A DNA stretch of 64,000 nt from Cryptomeria japonica (Eukaryota > Streptophyta > Pinopsida > Cupressales > Cupressaceae). The translations under genes were made by a program, and so were the position numbers. The notes beneath the pieces were generated by a model. It ran no database searches, was not told the origin of the DNA, and saw only the letters and a program-made list of their open reading frames with translations. Positions 35,901 through 50,900 of this stretch are shown here, in pieces (the stretch's first letter is position 1; every line of letters begins with the position of its first letter). The stretch is taken from the NCBI RefSeq assembly GCF_030272615.1, contig NC_081409.1:241450332-241514331 (forward strand), written 5' to 3'.

Positions 35901-38900
35901 CTTCCTTTTATATCTCCCAATTTGAGGGAGAGGTCACACCTCTTCATCATGTATGCCTTTTGGCAAGAAACATACCCTTTCACCATTAGCACCCTTTGAA
36001 AGAGTGCAACTCTTCATTATTTCTACCCTTTGAAAGGGACACAGCCTTTCATAATCAGATCTGCACTTCTCATTTCCAAATTATCCTCCCCTCTCAAATG
36101 AGGTTTTCTTCTCCCTTTTATATCTCATTGTTGAGGGAGTCACAACTTTTCCTTTCATGTCTTTTGACTTTTCATTAACTTAATTAATTTTTAATTAATC
36201 ATATTTAATTATATTATTTTATATTTTAATTTAATTTTTAATGTTTTAATTTTTTTATTATCATTTATTATTAAATTCTATTTTAAAGTGGGGGACATTA
36301 CATTTATGTTCAAATTTATCATCTCATATTCCGATCATACTTTTCACTGCAGTTGCCCTTCCAAGCCTGACTGTAGAATATATTTAGTCATGGATATTTG
36401 ACAACATAACTTATTTGAAAGTAACCCTACCAAGACTTATCCTACTACATTTGTTTATTAGAGGATGATGATCACCATGTGAAAGAGGGTGGAGATTGAT
36501 ATCCATATCTTTGGACAAAATATACTTTAAACATTTAATCTCATGGTATTTCAAGCAATGAATAAAGAAATGTCATTATGTCTCAATGTTTAACGTACAT
36601 GGCATTAGTAATTGTTGGCCTTATAAGCGTAATGTAGTGGCCTGACCTAAAGTTGATTGTAAATATATGATATGTGCATATATATGATTGTATTTAAGGA
36701 TAATGAATGGTTCTGTTAAAATTCTAGGTGATGTGTTCTGAGATTATTTAGATGATTAGAGAGATTCAGGTAAGTTGAAAGCTGTTGGTGATGTGTGCAA
36801 GACTGGAAAAACAAAGTTGATGTAGCATACTGTTGATACGGGAAAAGTACTTCTACTCTTTCGGTCAACAAAAAATAGAATATCTAGATAATCCCATTCT
36901 CTCTTGCATAAGGAGGTTTCTAGTGCTACTAAGGACGATCACAAGAAGAGAACCTCAAGGTTTAAACTGTCAGGTCTTGATTGTGGGACAACTCAATGGT
37001 AATGTGTTTGCTGGTAACACTAAGGGGACTTACGCCTGCGATAACGATTGGCTTTGGAAAGGTTCTACAGGTCGTTCTTAAGACTTTACAAGTCTTCTAC
37101 TCATCAAATCTTCATTAGGCATGATGCTGTTTCGGGGATATCAACTTCAGATTTGTAAAATAAATAGAAAAAGAGTAAGGGAAAGAAACTATGCTAGTTT
37201 TAACTAAAACAACATCTTTGGGCAAATAGACAAATTTCAAATTACCATGCTTTGTTTTGCCAGTTAAACACAACTAGATAGAACGGGTGCAATCTTCAAG
37301 GGATAACTTGATTTTCAAACTACTACATACATATGCTGAATTCAAAACATTCATTCAACTAAGCATTAAGTAGTCGAACTAAGCTCTTTAAAATGGCCAG
37401 ACTAACCATACAGGGGGATTAACAATCAGCTAATCCTTAATGGTATGAATAGAAAATTCCCATCAAATATCAACCCAAATAAACCATTTTGTAAATAAAA
37501 TGGATAACAAATTTTAAATTTTGGAAGAAGGGGAACCATGCACTCACAAGAAAATAGACACATATTTGTCTTCCATCAATTCTGTATATATTTTGGCAGA
37601 GTTTCAGCACCAATTCTTTAACATCTTACAAAAATAGGAGAAAATTAGTCCCCTTTATATAGACTTTCAAAGTCTGGATGAATGGCTAGGATTTTAACTA
37701 AACAAGTGGCCCAGATTCATCCATACAACATGTGCACCCATGCCTAGTAAATATGGAACTTACCCTCCCAACTAACTTAACAACCACCAGCAATAAAGCT
37801 GTCCCAAAAAGTGCACAACACGGAGCTCAAAAACAAAAAAGAGTACTTTGGTAGTTGGAAGAAATAACTTTGGGAATTGCACTTTTTGTCATCCCAAAGT
37901 AGATATTTCCCCCTTTTAGAATAAAAAATAATCTTTACCATTTAAGTACTTTTTCCAGATATCTCGGCCTGTAGCTCGCTTTGCCCAAACATATTCTTGA
38001 AACCTTATGCAGATGGCCCTTATCTCCAATCCAGGGGTTGTAGCTATGTTGTTGATTTGGAACATGATGTCCTCACAGTGATTTTTTACCCTTTGCAGTT
38101 CCAACTCCCAATCCTCTTGGTTGGTCTCGTACTCTCGCACTGCTGGATGTAGTTTGTTGGCCACTACCATATCATTCCTGGTATATGGAGCCCCATCATT
38201 ATTTTTTAGCTGGCCTTTTCAATGAATTTTCAATTTGTCATACTCCATCTAAGGCCTCCAATCACCAACCAAACTTTGCAAAAGCTTCATGCAATTATTT
38301 TCGACACGGAGTAGGGTAGTTTCACATTCCTCCCATCCCTCATCAAAGAGGTCCATGTGGTCACTCTTTAATCGCATAGTTCAATACCAGTTTTCCAAGG
38401 TGTCAAATTCATGGGGTTTGATGATCTGCCGACTTGTAGGTATCTTAGAGATTGTCAAGAAGAAGGCTGTCATGACTGGAAGTGAGTTATTAACAACCTC
38501 CTTTAATTTCTTGAGTCCCTCCTTGGTGGATGATATTGCTTGGGTGGTTTGATCTATTTCATTTTCCAAAAAGGTCAAACCCAGGTTTGTCTGATTTGCC
38601 ATTTTTGTTACCTCTTCGAACCACTCCCGCATTATTTTGTTTGAAGCTCACATCCTTTCAAATTCGGTGGTTGTGTTCTGTGCCAGTGCCGCAGAAGGAA
38701 CATAGATCTCTTTAGCATGTTGCAGTGGTTTCAGTAGATGATCTATGTAGCTCTCGACTTGCTCAGCCGGTGCCTTATACATATCCCTCTATGCGGTCAA
38801 CTTTTCCAATTGGCTCAGCATTGTCTCCACTGACTCCCTAAATTCTTCCAGCTCCCAGCTCTTGGTTGCCTTTCCCATTGGGATTGACACAACATTGTAA

Positions 38901-41900
38901 TCGGCAAGTGTGACCTCCTCAGTTGATTTGCTTTCTAGTGGGGCAGCAATGTGTATTGTCCGGTTCCTTTGAGCATCCTTGGTCACCTTGGAATAGGTCT
39001 TGGTTTTCTTCTTCTCTTTAACCAGAGGCTGTCCTATTCAGGAAAATAAGTCTTCTAGACTTATAGGTGGCCTGATTGCCACTTTCTTCTCAGCTCGAGC
39101 TTTCAACCACACAGGAGGTACTAATTGACCAGAAGTGACCACCATCTCTTTGCCTTGCTCTCTTGAAGTTGTAGCAGATTCTGTTTCTGCTCTTGGCTGG
39201 TCAACTAGGGATAGGAGCTGATTCCCCTTAGTATCCAGTTCCTTTTCTACGGTCGAGTTTTCTCCGTCCTCACTCAATTACAGTTGGGGAATCTTAACTG
39301 CACGTTCTTCATTTCAAGAGGGAGTCTCGTACTTGTCGTCCTCCTTATCCTCATTTTTACCCTCATTCTTTTCAGCCTCTTCATCACCCCCTTTACCATC
39401 TTCTTCATTGGGCCGGATTTCTCCATTAATTTGATTTTCGAGGCCCTCTAGATCAATGACCTGCCCCTCTGGCTTTTGTACATTAGGCTCCTCTTGGTCT
39501 GTTGTTTGCGTGACGATTGAATCTGCTTGTTGTACAAGAGGGCATATTGCTGCTCTATCGCAGTTGTATCTTCTGTTGTTGTGAGATCTTTTGGTTAGGT
39601 GGTAGCAGATGGGCTCCTTACTGTTAACTTCTTCCTAGCGGGAGCCTCGGGTGACTGGCTTTTATTCTTCCTGGACTTCTTTGATGCCCTTGACCCTTTG
39701 CTGGCCTTTCCCTTCTTTGTTTTCTTCTCAGGCTTCTTTTGTTCTACTCGATGCCTCTTCATCTTCTGATGAGTGAGACTCGAGGTCTCCCATCAAATTG
39801 TAGGTGAACTGTACCCCATCATGGGTTAGTTCCTCAATGCGCTGATTTATCCAGGCATCAATGTATCTCTTGGGTCCCTCCATTATAATTTCCAAATTGG
39901 TGACTGGATCTTGAGGCCAGTTGATTAAGGCAGGGGGGTGATCTTTCACGGCTTCATAGGCCTGATGTTGCACGTAGTTTCCGTAGTCAACTAGCTGGTC
40001 TGGGACTCGGGCGTATTCAAAAATTCTAATTTGGTGCAAGTTGAGCTCGGAGTATTCCCTCCTACGGACCTCAAAATCATTAGCACAACTTGCCCAGTAA
40101 TCATCTATGTCCATTTTGTGCTTGTAATAGTGGCCATAGGCTTTCCGTCCCAGTCCTGTAGGATCAAAGCCTTTTCTGTAGAGATGCTCTTGTAAGTAGT
40201 ATGAAGATAGCTCCTCAATCGACTGCTCAACTTGCACAAGGGTTTTGAAATACACATCATTGCCTGCTATCGCCATTGGGAAGGAGACCCCTGAAACCTT
40301 TTTGTCTTTGAGAATTTCCCCAGTTGGATGTGCTTGTCTTTTGACCTCTAGGAGCACTATCTTGTCGGTAGGATACTTGGGGAGTCGGTAAGGATGGCCC
40401 TCAAAGCCTGAGGTTCTCAAATAAGAGATTCGAGGAAACTGAATAAACCAAGTCCCACACTTCCATATCAATGTAATTGCCTGTTTGGACAACCTTTGTT
40501 GTAGTTCCTCTTGCATCGTTCTGACCATGCGCATGGTTAAGGTATCATTCATGTGCTCATACTGATTCACTGCATATGCTATATTGTTCCTCTCCCTCTG
40601 GCTTATATCGTAGAAGTGCAATTGAGGGTAGCAGTCATACACCTTTATCTGGTTGGGCCCGTTTCCAATGCCCTCTAGGCGGATTAATCCCAACAACCCG
40701 GGATGTTGTGCAAACATATACACCATGTAAGACGATGTGGTGAAGTAGCTCTTCTCTGCTAACTGTACCAGCTGTGCATGAATGTTATCACTAATAATTT
40801 GAGCCCAATCAAACTTGATTTTCCCCACGAAGACCTCCTCTGCATAGTAGAACATACACTCCTGAAATAGATTGGAATGGGGCAGCCCCATGACACGGCT
40901 GAGAAGGGTGACCATGTCCCCATATTCTTCATTAAAACTTGCTCTTGTATACCTTTTTGAGGATCCTGGAGCTATGGGGCCTCCTTTCTTTAAACCAGTT
41001 GTTGTTCATTTTGCTCTTACACTTGACGGGATTTTGGTCATATATTCCTTGTGCCTCCTCCATTGGGACCACAATTGCCTCCTCATGGGTAGGGATGCTG
41101 AAAGCCTCTGCAATGGCCTCAGGGGAGAAATCTGCTATTACCATGTCATTCACAAACACCACCCTACCGTTAGGTTCACAAACACCACCCTACCATTAGG
41201 TTTGTTGTGTTTGGAGCTTTCTACAATCAACTCATAGTTCTGAATAGCTTGCGGGAATTCGACAGCCTATGCTATCCCACTCTCCACTATTTTCTTCACT
41301 CTCCAGTGGGCGTCTGCGGCATACACTTTATCTTTGAACTGTCGGATATCAATATGCCCGAAGTTTGTATCCCCACATTTTCCCATTTGCTTTGAACTTT
41401 GGAGTTCCACAATACTCCCTGGTATTCATATTTCATTTTTTCCAATTTACGGGGGTTCTCAGTCTTAGATGTTTGAGACGTTCCTGGTGCTTTAGGTGCC
41501 TTAGAGGAATCAAATGCTTTGGGAGGCATCTACCTTGCAGACCAAGATGCAAATTACGAGGGGGTCATAAATGCGTAAATGGGGTCAGTGGTGCCCAACA
41601 ACGGCGTTAGTAACAAAATCATCAACAAAGTGACAACATAACAACATAATGGCGACTTTTGAAAAAAAAATGTTGCAGTTTCTTGTTCAAGTTCTCCAGA
41701 TTTGTTGTAGGGCTAAATTTTTTGGTTTTGACACGATTTTCAGGTTTAAAATTTGTTTGTGTGGCGCACTTTACAGTTTTAGACTTGTTTAGCAAGATAT
41801 GGGGGAGATTTTTCGGCATTTACAGGCATGTTTGAGTAATGTTTTAAACTCTCTATCCTGGTTGTAGGTCTCGAAAATTTTACCAGGTTGGGGTTGTTTT

Positions 41901-44900
41901 TTTTTGTATTTTTTTTTTTGTTTCGGCAATGTTTTGCTTAACTAAGGTTTGATTCCTGAATGAAATTTGTAAAATATAAATCGCATGTAATCTCTAGGGT
42001 TAAATACAACATTTCATCATCATTTGGAGAAGAACTTATTTGCTAATACTTCAAATATTGAAGCATACCTGAAAATGGTTGAAATGCCTAGCTCATTGTA
42101 GATGTCTTGGTTGGGTGATGTTGAAAACCTGCTAGAAATGTGTTTCTAGTTTCTAGCGCCTTTATGATTTTGCGAGAAGTAATAAAAGGCCCTTTGAAAT
42201 GCCAAGAACTCTACCAATCTTGATCGACTCTAACTAAAATCCGACCTGCCTTGGCCTTTGCTCGACGAACGAAGGCGAATTTCGCACAGTATGAAAGGAA
42301 TGGTGTGATCTCTTATTCTAGCTCTGCAAATCTCCTTCCCAGTGTATCCTTCAGCGAATGAAAAAAAGAAAGGAAAACGCTTTCCTTCAAGCTACATTGA
42401 CATTCATTTGCTAGTGCCTTAGTGTGTTGGAAGGTGTCGACATACTTTCAGCGAATGAAGGGTGTTGTTTGATCTCGAAACATCTGAACTTCCTGATATA
42501 CATCAATGATTTATGAGCGAAATGCTTCCTCCCTGGTTGAAACAGGAACCACTTTGCTTAGACCCGACATTCTTTTGGCGAATGAAGGGCGAAATGGAAA
42601 AAAATGTTTTAACTTGAATCCCTAAGGCACGTGAACTTTGATGGAAAGACACCAACACTTAGCCCTTTTTTCTTTTGAAAAGGATCTCACTTTCGGTATT
42701 TGTTTCGGCTGATGGAGGCACAATAAGGGGAAAGACTATTTCTTTCTTAAATGTTGCGATTTTAATTTGCCTTAACTTTTAACGTTGCCTCCCTTCATCG
42801 GTGCTTTTTTCGGTGATGGAGGCATGAAATGTAAATAAACCTTTGTTGAACTTAAATCGATACCCCCCCTCTTGGTATTTTACTAATTCAATAGTGAATT
42901 CGAGATCTTTTCGGATCTCCTAATCAAGATACACAGCAAAAGAACCAAGTTGTAGAAGGAGAAAGAGGCCTAGCAGTCTCACTTTTTAGTCTGGGTTTGT
43001 TTTTGGTTTCACATGCTTTGCTAGCTATTTGTGGGTCCCATAGGCTGTTCAGCCTCGTGGACGTTATTAAAAAAACATTCTTTCATTCATTCATTTGGTG
43101 CTTGGAGGTAGAATTAGAAAAGGGGCATCTTTTCAGCTTATGCAAGAATGGAAACTTTGGTAAAATAACGTTAAGCTCTCCTTTTTGGTATTTAACTCGG
43201 CAAATAAGGGGATATTTTTAAACACGCCGAGGCCTCTTCCTCTTTTGGCGAGCAAACTCCATTCACTTTTCCGCTTTACTAAGGGCCCCTTTTTCGGTAT
43301 TCAACTCGGCTATTTGAAGCTCGATGGGAAAAGGCATTTTAACTTTAAAAGCACAAAGACTTGGTCCAAATCGGCTCCCTTTGTTTCTCTTGTTATTAAA
43401 CACTTGGCTCTTTTTTCGGTGTTTAGAGGTGAAATTGGAAGAAGGTGTTTTGACTTTGAAAACGTTCGAACTCCCCATTGGTAGTTTTGCCAACACTCTA
43501 GGCGCCTGTGGATCACTTCTTGCTTTCCACCATGTTAGAAGCCTTGACAAACATTTCGGTGTAATGAAGCATGATCAAAAAGACGTTTCACCCTCTATTT
43601 TATTTACTACTTACGAACCTTGGCTTACACACCTCGTCACCTTTGAATGATTTTCGGCCTTTGCAAGGGCAATATAAAAAATAATTTTACCTTCATGCCC
43701 AAGTTCTATATTCGCTTTGACTAAGCTTGGATTTTATGTTCCTTGTTCTGGTTTGAAGGCAAGGAGTGAAAAGGAGATATGAAGATGGCCTTGTACAAGC
43801 TCATTTTTGGGAGACTCTCCTTTCACACTTTCTCTTGCTGAACACTATTGCATTGGCATTTGAGGTCAAAAACATACAACCATGAAATGCCTCTTAAATT
43901 CAAATCGAAATCCGCCTTTTTGCAAGCATTGGTCATTTTAGTGCAGTCTTGAACTCTGCCAACTTTTGAAATCATGACCTAAGTATTGCTTCTTGAGCCT
44001 CACAGCTCCCTGGGGATCCTAATCTCTCTTTCTGCTTCCTACTCGGCCAACCTAACAAAATCCCACTCAAGGCCTCGACGAGGGAAACTAGGAAAGCGGG
44101 GGGGGGGGGGGTCCCTATTGACGACGGGGAGTGTGTGCAAGGCACAACACATAGAAACTGAATCAAATGACTACAAAGGAAACCACAGTTGCCTGAATCA
44201 GACTTGGTTTGGATCTTGCAAGACCGACTTCCAAGGCTGGCCTGGACTCTGCAAAAACTCAACAGAAGACCTAACAAATTAAAAATTTATTGAATATACA
44301 ACATTTTACAAAAAAATTCTTTTCATACTCGGGAGAATTTCACTTAAAAGAAACAAATATACAGTTTCATGCTAGTATATGTGCTAAGTATCATAGTGAC
44401 TGGGGAATGCATCTCCACCCAATTGAGTTGGCCAATGACAAGGCCAAGTCCGATTTCTTGCAAGAACTCTTGAATAATTTTTTTGTGGCAATGTGTCATT
44501 TTACATATACATATCAGGAATATTAAACTTTATCAAATGTCTATTAAAAGAAGCTCAAAAAAAGGGACTGACATAAGAAGGCATTAAAAACTGTAGCTTG
44601 CTTTATAGAAATAATAATTCAGTCAGACAACAGTTCTTATAGGATAAACTGTTGATGAAAAATAGCGCGTTCTATAATAAAAGAAGTGTAAGATTCAATT
44701 AAATCAGCTACTGGTCATAGGCAAATGTGAAAGATATCTCAAAAGATTAAGCCCATTTACTACTGTAGAAAAGGCAGAATGAACAAAATAAAGAAATTTA
44801 AGAATCTTTGTTCCCTTGCAAGGGAAGATGAAGTCATTATAGAGTGGCATAAGGCGGCAGGAAAAGCTATAATTCAATCAGACAACAGCTCTTCTAGGAT

Positions 44901-47900
44901 AAACTCTAGATGAAAAGCATCAAGTTTTATAAGAAAATAACTTCAAATGAATCAGTTACTGGTCATAGTCAAATTTGAAAAATATCTCAAAATCTTAAGC
45001 CCATCCACTATCGTATAAAAGGCAGAATGGACAGATAAAGAAATTTAAGAATCTTTTACCCTGCAAGAGAAAGTGAAGCGATTACGGATAACAAAAGTCT
45101 CCAATAGGGGGACTAAAAATATAATTCCAGGGAATGTTGGATGAAAATATACACTATTTTAGTGTATTGGAAGAGGTATCAAATAAATATGGCAAGCTAA
45201 AGCTAAATGTGAATTATAATGTGCAGTCTATTAGGTAAGTTGTGATATGCAACATTGTAACTGTTTTTTTTAATGAAAATCTGCAAAACAATGAAAGTAA
45301 AAACACAATCGCAATACAGGTAAATCATTTAAAAGTAAAATTTATAAATGACATGTCTATGCTGGTTTAAAATCTTGTGTCTTGTGTCCTGGATATACCG
45401 TTCTGTTATAATTAATTATACATCTATAGGATATAAATCAATTACATAAATAGAATAGCACCTGGTAAAAATATTGATTACAGAAGGAGATGTTGTAGGT
45501 CAATTCATGTTTAGAATGACTTGAGCAAGGAACTTGAGAAGTGATGAATAGTTATAAATATCCCAAACTAATGTACATATTTTCTTACATTGAAGCGTTT
45601 TAAGCAAGAAAATGCTCCAGCAATAGAAACACCACAAATTAGTACAAAAGAAAGGCAAGTTTTACTCTGCTGATTGTACTGCTGTTTGCTATCTGAATAA
45701 TTCACAAATTATTATGATAGCAAGGCTTGTGCACTCTTTCTCAATCAAACTCTATTTTTAACATATTGAAAAACAGAAACCCTTTTTAAGTTGATTTTAA
45801 GTTCCCTCTCAGTATAACTATCTCAGCTTTGCATGATGATGACAGGAGCATCAAATAAAAGTGTATTTCCTCACAATTAGGGGATGGCCTATTCTTTTAA
45901 CATGAAATAAAAAGATATGTATGGAGTAAATCTAGATTTCTAATTAGTCAATTGTATGCCTCAGAATTTGAAAAGGAACAGCAGATTGATTAACTGTTTC
46001 TAGGACCACATTTTAGTTGGCGGAGAAGCTGTTGGTGTATCTTGGAGTGCAAATAATCAGCTTTCTCGTTGGAGGAAATGCTGGTAACACAATCATCATA
46101 CAATATTGGTGGGGCAAAGACATGGGAGAGCTGACTGAGGCCATAATTTAGTGAAATGGATTCCCAACAAGATGATGAAACAAAAATAAAACTATAGAAG
46201 TTTTGCTTGTGATGAAAGGTAATGTATTGGTATCATGACGACTCTATCATCACTCTGAGGGTTTAGCAGGACAATCAATCAGCACTGTCTTATAGCACTT
46301 GAGTGGGCTTGCATTGCATAAGAAGTTTCCATTGGATTCTGTGGTTTCCTTGTGCCAGAAAGCAGTTCATGGTAATGCTTATTTATAAAGAGCTTCTAAT
46401 CTTCTATATTGTTTTTGCAAATACGTTCCACCATACTTTGGTTACAAAGTGTACTTCATAAACCTAATTGCTCTTATATATTTTTATGATTTATAAATCA
46501 TGTTTATTTATATATTATACTTGCATCTTTTTTTATAATGAATTAGAGCAGTGAACATAATGGTTGTTTTGTTTATTATCTAACCACGGAATATTCTTTT
46601 TAGGTGCGGATTGTGTCACCAGACAAAGACTTCTTCCAGATCATATGTCCTTCAGTACGACTTTTAAGAATCGCTCCTCGTGGAACGCAGTTAAATATAA
46701 TATTTTGTTAACTTGACTTGACCTTTGCTGCATTTTTTTCATTGTTGCATTCACTTTGAATGCATGCAACTTTATACTAATGCTGAGAAACAAATTCTTC
46801 AGCTTCACTCTTTATGATAACATCACTTCCCTAATTGAATTCATTTTTGGTTATCTGAATCATTGTTTTGTTTTATACGTAGGGTTGTATCATTTGGCAT
46901 AGAGCAGTTTGCCGAGAAATATGGGGATTTGAAACCATCTCAAATTGTAGATGTAATGGCACTTGTTGGAGACCCTAGTGATAACATTCCAGGTTGTGAT
47001 GTTTAACTTCTTACTATAATGTATTTGCATGTGTTCTGCAGCATTTGTTGTGTCAAAGAATATTTTTAAAAAGTAAGGAAATCAATATGGTATCTGTTAC
47101 TTCAAGTTAGTGAGGTCCCTAATTATTGTCTTGCTTGTTTTATTGCAAAGTACACCTAGGACCAAGTAATTGTGTTCACTTGGAGGATCTTGGGTAATTG
47201 TAAATAGTATGTTCCCTATACTTGCATACGGAGAGGGGCAAATGCACATTTGTCAATATTGTTGGAATGACAATGCAACCTATTTTGAGCTACAGAGAGT
47301 GTGAGATGTATTTGGAGTCCCAGTAAAACCGTAAGGAAGGATTAGTGTGTGGCCATCACCTTTAGTGTCATAAATGGCATAATTTTGACATCTACTATCA
47401 GCAATTCATTAGGAATCGGCCTCACTAATTTGTGGCTACAGACAACTTGTGATATCCAATCAGTTCACTAACAATATGGATAGCTTAAATCAATAATTAG
47501 CTATGCTAGTAATGTAGTCATCAAACTTGGCCATTGTTAGTATTGGGTTAGATTTGATATTTTATCTTAGGTCGTTATATGGCTAATGACATAGTTTCAC
47601 AGGGACACATTCTCCCTTAAAAATTGTTACTGGAACATGCAAATGGGCAGGAAACATCTCGCCCTTCCTTGCCACATACATGCACACAACCATCAACACT
47701 AGAGTGGGGATGTTTTAAGGATACCCTGTAGAAGTAGGTGATGTCTTTGATGCATCCCCTCTTATTGGGAATGTGGGGGAGATGCCTTGTACATCCCAAG
47801 ACTTCTAGAAGTCCCTTGACTATCTGGAGGCTGTCTATGGGAGGTTCAGAATTCCTCGTAGTTTGGGTAGCAATAAAGTTTATTTAAAAGAAAAAAACAA

Positions 47901-50900
47901 AGCACATTTTCTCTATGACATGATAATGAGTTCGATTTGTGACAAAGTTTTGAATGGACAAACAATGTGATGGTAAGCACAAATGGTTTTCCCTGGAAGA
48001 AGGAAGGTATATTTACATGTTTTTGGAGGCAAAATAGACTATTAAAACAACTGTTAGTATTTTGCTTGCTTGGATGTATGTTCTTAACTTTTGGTAGTTG
48101 ATGATTAGACATTTTGTAATAATTGACACTTTTGGCTTAGTAGAGAATGGAGGAAGTCGTGGTGATTAGGAGGTGGTGGATGTTATCAAGTTTTCGTGAA
48201 TGTTTGTGAGTTTTTGTTGGCTATCTTAGGAGTTTCTAAAAACACACAAGAAAATAAATAAAAAGATTGAAGAGGAATGATATGCTTGTCTTCAATTACA
48301 CAATCCTCATCATTTAGACTGGTCAGATTCCCCATTCATAGTCAGTTCTTTGAAGAATGAAGATTTGGTGAAAAATAATGAGGACTCTGATTTGGTGCCA
48401 ATGAAAACATAGTGCTTAAATTATGAAAAATAGCATATGTTATGAAGGTTTATATGTTCTCGAAGGCCTTAATCTGGGCTTGGTGGTGGGAGATTAGCCT
48501 CTTAACTTCACCCTATATTGTAATAGGGAATACAACAGAGGTGCTTCTCTTTGACCTTGTTGGGGTGTAATAACCACCCTAGATTCTTTCTTTTTGAAAC
48601 TATAGCAACTGGAAATGAGATTACAATACAATATCCATTACACCTTTTGATTATCTAGTTTCCTAGATGGGTAAGGTGAGAGCATACGGTGAAAGAACCT
48701 ACAAACTAAATTAAATTGCACCAATTGAAAGAAAGCACTAGGTGGCAAGAGTAAAAGAACCTACAAATCAAATTAAATTGCACCAAACAAAAGAAAGCAC
48801 TAGGCGGCAAGCCAGCCAATGCCACTTATAAAGTGGACTGTACTGAAAGAAGTAAACATTCACTTATTCAGTGGGAATTTCAAGGGTACTTCTGTTGAAG
48901 ATTGGCAGCGTTGGTTATCGCTTCCAGCCTGAGGAAGACAAATGTGTAAGTGGCCTAATCAGCCTAATCGGCTCAGATGGAGTGTTGATCAGATTCCTAC
49001 ATGCCGACATGGATAACATAAAGGTTGTGATAATTATTGTGATATAATAATTATATTGATGGGCATTGATAATATAATTATTATATTTTGTTGGGATAAT
49101 ATTTGTGATAATATAATTATTATGATATAATAATTATATTAATATTATTATTATTATTATTGAGATAATATAATATAATATAATATAACATAATATAATT
49201 ATTGGGCCAAGAGTGGTGACCCTTAGTGAAGGGACACCACCAATATATATAAATGAAGTGATGAACACATACAATCGATTAATGAACAATAGGTAGAAAT
49301 AATAGAGAATAAAAATAAAAAAATATCTACAGCCATGCATATACCAAAATCAACATGGTATCAGAGCAGGTTCGAAAACCGGGGAAGGCCTTGTAGATTT
49401 TCTATCACACATAATAATCATATTGGCAAACGAAGGCAATGGGGCATCTCCAGATTCAAGACATATATATTCAATGTTATGAAAAATAAGGAATTACCAT
49501 CAGCACCCAAGTCAAAGTTGCTGCAGTATAAAGGAGCCTTGGCATATCGTCCACATCATTTGTGCTGGAGATGTAAGGGTGTTGCTGTGAGTTTTAGAAA
49601 ACAACGGATTAACATTACATACTTGAAGATACAAAGGTTGCAGGCATATCATGGATTGATTAAATTTTTGCCATTAATCAAATATTTGGCAATGTAAATA
49701 TTGGGTGCACTTATATCCTAGACCTGCCGTGAATATTTGTTTAAGCGGACCCTATTTGCTGGAGTTTGCACGTAGCTGGATGCATATTAGACGATTTAAT
49801 CAAGGAAGTGTTAAAGACTTGTTAGAGGCAAGTGACTGTTTATAACTAATAATAATAAACAGCGATTATATTCTTCAATACAATCGATTATATCGAAGAG
49901 ATATTGAAGCCAACACTAAAGATTACACTCAGCGACCATGTTATCAGCAACCAAAGATATTGAAGGTGGCGCTAATGTAGTGAAAAGTGTGATTATCCAA
50001 AGTCAGATGCGATTGGTGATTGAAGCAGTCGAACTGGAAGATTAATGTTCAAATAATGTTCGAACTGGTGATTCTAATGGTCAAATAATGGTCGATACTG
50101 TTCGTAGCTTTGCGGTTAATATAATTGTGGGGATCAACCACATAAGAAAATGTTGATAATCAGTGAAGTGATGGTCGATTCAATATGATTCATTTGTTTG
50201 ATTAATTAAAGAACAAAGAATATGCAACTTGATTCATTTTCTGGCCGGTATAGATGGTCGATTCCTTGCAAGCAGAATATGGACGTGTTAAGTAACACAA
50301 GACAATTTTTTTTGTGTTATAGTAAGATACAATTAAATGAAAAGACATGGACTATATTGACTAATATGAATTATCGGTTTTAAATAAATTCACAACCGAT
50401 AGTTATAAGGAAAAGATACAACATTTCAGAAAAGCTGTGAGTGAAACCTTCAAATAGATCGAAATCATTCTTCAAATAAGTGTGTGGAATGCAGAGATTA
50501 TAATAAAATATGTGGGTGACGGCATACTGAAAATAATAACATCTGTACCTGAAAGTATACAAAAGGAGTATACATATGTGTAAAAGGGTGAGAACAAGGT
50601 CATAAAATGACTCAGAGATAAAGAGGATAAGATGCTGTGCAAGTCTTATCTGTGAATCAAACTAAAGTTACAAATTTGTGAAAAGATAATCTGACTTAGG
50701 TGACGACATTTTGATCAGCCAAGAAAATGAGTCAGCAATGAATCGGTTCATGCTGTTGTCTGCCGTATGCAAAGAAGGAAGCAGTTTATCTTATAGGGAA
50801 ACAACTACTGTTGGAAGAAGAGACTCTCCACTCAATATTCTCTGCAGAATATTTGCTAGCAGGATGTATTCCGACAGCGTATTGAATGGAGGGCATGACT

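Noticed and set aside
49356-49367. tRNA-like sequence TGGTATCAGAGC
   Set aside because: It is the retrotransposon primer site complementary to initiator Met tRNA, not a tRNA gene.
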